Both the position numbers and the translations under genes were made by a program. 64,000 nt of DNA from DATEDA01 sp963827595 (GTDB taxonomy: Bacteria > Pseudomonadota > Gammaproteobacteria > Burkholderiales > SG8-39). The stretch covers positions 172,495 to 236,494 of the forward strand of contig CAWHBT010000002.1 of the NCBI GenBank assembly GCA_963827595.1, read 5' to 3'. Every line of letters begins with the position of its first letter. Position 1 is the stretch's first letter. Positions 60,669 to 64,000 of the stretch are shown one piece after another. Below the pieces are notes generated by a model, which was given only the letters and a program-made list of their open reading frames with translations, did not search any database and had not been told where the DNA came from.

Positions 60669-63600
60669 ATGCAGGCCGTAGACGGGCATCTCACGCTCTC
60701 GCCGTCGGACCTGAACGACTACGTCGAGTGCGCCCACCTCACGACGCTTGCGCTCGAGGTGGCGCGGGGCGAGCCGCGCCCGTCCGCACGTCGCCGACGA
60801 GCATGCCGAGCTCCTGCGGCGCAAGGGCGAGGAGCACGAGCGCGCCCATCTCGAGCGCCTGCGGGCCGAGGGCCGCTCGATCGTCGAGATCGAGCTGGGC
60901 GAGCCGTGGGATTTCGCGGCCGCCGCCGCGCGGACGGCGCAAGCCATGCGCGAAGGCGCCGAGGTGATCTCCCAGGCCACGTTCGTCGACGGGCGGTGGC
61001 GGGGGCGTGCGGACTTCCTGCTCAAGGTAGACCGGCCCACGAAGCTCGGCGCCTGGGGCTACGAGCCCCTCGACGCGAAGCTCGCCCGGGCCGAGAAACC
61101 CACGTACGTCCTCCAGCTCTGCTTCTATAGCGACGGGATCGCCGCCATCCAGGGCTCGCCGCCGGAGCACATGCACGTGCTCCTCGGCGTCGGCGAGCAG
61201 CGCGCCCTGCGCTACGACGACTTCGCGGCGTACTACCGCCGGGTGCGCGCCCGGTTCGAGGCGGCGATCGGCGCGCCGGCGGCGACCGAGCCCTACCCGG
61301 TCGAGCACTGCGCGCTCTGCGAGTTCCGCGAGGTGTGCGCCGCGCGCTGGGCGGCCGAAGACCACCTCGTGCAGGTCGCCAACGTGCGGCGCGACCAGGT
61401 GACGCGATTGCGCGAAGCGGGCCTGCCCACCCTCGCCGCGCTCGCGCGGGCCGCGCCGGACGCGGACGTCGCGGGCATGGCCGAGCACACCTTCGAGGCC
61501 CTGCGCGACCAGGCGGCGCTGCAGCTCGAGCGGCGGACCACGGGGCGCCTCGACTGGCACGCCGTCGATGCCGACGCCGGGTGCGGGTTCGAGCTCTTGC
61601 CGCGCGCGTCGGCCGGCGACGTCATGTTCGACATCGAGGGCGATCCGTTCTGGGAGCCGGCCCGCGGCCTGCACTTCCTGTTCGGGCTGCTGCTGCGCGA
61701 CGACGCCGACTGGCAGTATCGAGCGCTGTGGGCGCACGACCGGGTCGAGGAGCGGCGTCTGTTCGAGACGTTCGTCGACCTCGTCCACGAGCGGCTGGCG
61801 CGCGATCCCGGCATGCACGTGTACCACTACGGCGCCTACGAGAAGGCCGCGATCACGCAGCTGATGGGCATCTACGCGACGCGGGAAGACGCGGTCGACG
61901 AGCTGCTGCGCCGGAAGATCTTCGTGAACCTCCACACGGTGGTGCGCCAGGGCCTGCGGGCGGGCGTGTCGAGCTACTCCCTCAAGGAGGTCGAGGCGCT
62001 CGCGCGGTTCGACCGGCAGGCCGACTTCCGGAGCGGTACGCGGGCGGTGCTCGCCTACGAGCGCTGGATGGGGACGCGCGACGAGAGCCTGCTCGCGAGC
62101 ATCGCCGCCTACAACGCCGAGGACTGCCGCGCGACGCTCGCGCTGCGGGACTGGCTGGTCGCCCACCGCCCGGAGGACGCGCAATGGTTCGAGGCGGTGG
62201 CAGCCGAGGCGCGCGACGACGCGGACGCCGGCGAGCGCGACAGGCTGCGCACGGCGCTCATCGAGGGCGGCCTCCCCGGATCGGCGCGCTGGCTCGCCGG
62301 CGAGCTCCTCGAGTACCACCGGCGCGAGGCGCGACCCGGCTGGTGGTGGTTCTTCGAGCGGCGCGACCACATGACGGAGGAGGAGCTGCTCGACGACGCC
62401 GAGGCGATCGCCGGCCTCGCGCCCCTCGGCGAGCCGGTCGCGGACAAGCGATCGTTCCTGCACACGCTCGCGTTCCCGCCGCAGCAGCACAAGCTCGGGC
62501 CGGGGGACCAGCCGGTCGACCCGGCGACCAAGAAGCAGGCCGGCACGATCGCCGAGCTCGACGACGTCGCCGGGACGCTGACGCTGCGCCGGGGGCCGAA
62601 GCTCAAGGGCGTCGCGCTGCCCCGGGCGCTCGTCCCCGCAGGACCCTTCCGAACGCCCGAGCAGCGCGGCGCGCTCGCGCGCCTTGCATCCTCGATCCTC
62701 GCCGACGACGGCCGCTACGCCGCGCTGCGCGACATCCTCGAGCGAAGGCCGCCTCGCGTTCGCGGCCGCGCACCCGGCGGCGCGGTGCAGACGATCGATC
62801 TCGCCGCCCAGCGCGCGCTCGTGGCGGGGCTGGACGCGAGTTGCCTCTTCATCCAGGGCCCGCCGGGAACCGGCAAGACGTGGACGGGCGCGCGCCTGGT
62901 CACCGAGCTCATGCGCCAGGGCCGGCGCGTCGGGGTCGCCGCGACGAGCCACAAGGCGATCCACAACCTGCTCGCGGAGGTGGAGAAGGCGGCGGCCGAG
63001 GAAGGCCTTCGCTTCCGCGGTCTCAAGAAGGCGTCCAAGGACAACGACGAGTCGTTCTACGACGAGCCCCTCGATCACCAGCGCCACCGACGTCGCGGCG
63101 TTCGCCCCCGCCTCGGATGCAATGCTCTTCGCCGGAACCGCCTGGCTCTTCGCCCACGAGAACCTGGATGGCGGCGCCGCGCCCGCGATCGACACCCTGG
63201 TGATCGACGAGGCCGGGCAGGTGTCGCTCGCCGATGCGCTGGCGATGGGAACGGCCGCACGCAACGTCGTGCTGCTCGGCGACCCGCTCCAGCTCGCCCA
63301 GGTCTCGCAGGGGACGCATCCGGAAGGCGCCGGCGCCTCGATCCTGGAGCACCTGCTCGGCGAGCACGCGACCATCCCGCCGCACCTGGGCCTGTTCCTC
63401 GAGCGCACGCGGCGCATGCATCCGGACGTGTGCCGGTTCATCTCCGAGGTCGTGTACGAGAGCCGGCTCGAAGGCGTGCCGGAGCTCGCGCGTCAGGCGA
63501 CTGCCTTCGGGACCGGGCTGCGCTTCCTGCCCGTGGAACACGTCGGCAACGCCTCCGCGTCGACCGAGGAGGCCGAGGCGGTCGCCGCGGAGATCCGGAA

Positions 63601-64000
63601 GATGGTCGGCGGGTCGTGGACGAACGCGGAGGGCGAGCGCCGGTCGCTTCTCCCGAAGGACTTCATGGTCGTCGCGCCCTACAACGCGCAGGTACGGCGG
63701 CTCCGCGAAGCCTTGCGCGCCGCGGGCCTCGCGGACGTGCCGGTCGGCACGGTGGACAAGTTCCAGGGCCGCGAGGCGCCGGTGGTCTTCTACTCGATGG
63801 CGACATCGAGCGCGGAGGACGTGCCGCGGACGCTCGAGTTCCTCTTCTCGCGCAACCGCCTGAACGTCGCCGTGTCCCGCGCGATGTGCCTCGCGTTCGT
63901 CGTGGCGAGCCCGCTGCTGCTCGAATCTCGCGCCCGGACGATCGAGCAGATGCGGCTCATCAACGCGCTGTGCCGGTTTGTGGATCTCGCCGAGGCGCGG
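60669..64000 (+). CDS. TM0106-type RecB-like nuclease fused to SF1 (UPF1-like) helicase, partial, two frameshifts
   Basis: At least 1,110 residues, running off the window. The N-terminal part (LTLSPSDLNDYVECAHLTTLALEV, then GRADFLLKVDRP, YEPLDAKLARAEKPTYVLQLCFYSD, and the Cys cluster HCALCEFREVC) is a RecB-family nuclease with an iron-sulphur-type Cys motif. The middle is an RNase H-like segment (VMFDIEGDP, YNAEDCRATL). The helicase has Walker A GPPGTGKT, Walker B DEAGQ, motif III GDPLQL, VDKFQGREAPVV and SRNRLNVAVSRA. Frame slips occur near 60.78 and 63.072 kb. It should process DNA or RNA; related genes sit in defence islands. Confidence 0.88.

Noticed and set aside
60739..63441. A 900-residue open frame on the minus strand
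   Set aside because: It is antisense to the nuclease-helicase, whose motifs are clear on the plus strand. The minus frame is arginine- and alanine-rich without any domain, a normal effect of high GC.
1..64000. tRNA, rRNA, CRISPR arrays and insertion sequences
   Set aside because: I looked for cloverleaf-like TTCGA arms, regular short repeats with spacers, and transposase motifs, and found none that could be supported by eye. A covariance-model scan would be decisive.

Overview
The window is GC-rich DNA from a free-living, metabolically versatile bacterium. Bug-type tricarboxylate-transporter binding proteins, beta-class glutathione S-transferase, amidohydrolases, acyl-CoA ligases and NMT1/SsuA-type ABC importers suggest a soil or groundwater betaproteobacterium (Burkholderiales-like). 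This is inferred from gene content only. No rRNA, tRNA, CRISPR array or insertion sequence was seen.

Layout. 0-1.2 kb: an aldo/keto reductase tail and two small exported proteins. 1.3-9.8 kb: small-molecule catabolism (mandelate-racemase-type enolase, zinc-type alcohol dehydrogenase, PaaI thioesterase, Bug protein; then acyl-CoA synthetase, M20 peptidase, amidohydrolase, GlcG-like protein). 9.8-12.5 kb: alpha/beta hydrolase, Uma2 nuclease-like protein, MFS transporter.

12.5-26.2 kb is the most unusual part. One minus-strand operon encodes a CHAT (caspase-like) protease, an uncharacterised multi-pass membrane protein, a GYD protein, a trypsin-like protease, a small beta-sandwich protein and an SGNH hydrolase. 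A subtilisin and a small secreted protein are read divergently from it. A second minus-strand operon encodes an unknown protein, a nucleoside-deoxyribosyltransferase-like protein, a 597-residue unknown, an EEP-fold nuclease, a NUC1-type nuclease and a small protein resembling the constant component of effector-associated conflict systems. I propose this as a candidate multi-effector conflict or programmed-death island. No mobile element and no STAND/NACHT switch was seen.

26.6-34.2 kb: MetE-like methyltransferase with a cupin, PadR and HxlR regulators with visible operator-like repeats, GST, a glyoxalase-fold protein, an SDR gene with an internal deletion, an AraC regulator, membrane proteins and an intact SDR. 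34.3-38.6 kb: MacAB-like ABC export system. 38.6-40.4 kb: YciI, VOC and RibD/DHFR-like proteins. 40.4-44.8 kb: TgpA transglutaminase, DUF58 and MoxR ATPase. 45.0-46.4 kb: HigB-type toxin-antitoxin pair and SleB-type cell-wall hydrolase. 46.7-53.5 kb: a catabolic cluster around an NMT1-type ABC importer, a CoA ligase, a MaoC-fold protein and an isochorismatase-fold hydrolase. 53.6-58.3 kb: a five-gene operon combining a second importer with an amidohydrolase. 58.7-64 kb: AbiEii-type nucleotidyltransferase with an autoregulatory HTH protein, an orphan Phd antitoxin, and a TM0106-type RecB nuclease-helicase running off the window.

Quality caveat: from about 35.7 kb onward many conserved genes carry isolated single-base frameshifts, densest at 42.5-44.5 kb, while the first 34 kb has none. 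All their motifs survive in neighbouring frames, so sequence or assembly errors are likelier than true gene decay. Those genes are listed as single CDSs with the breaks noted.
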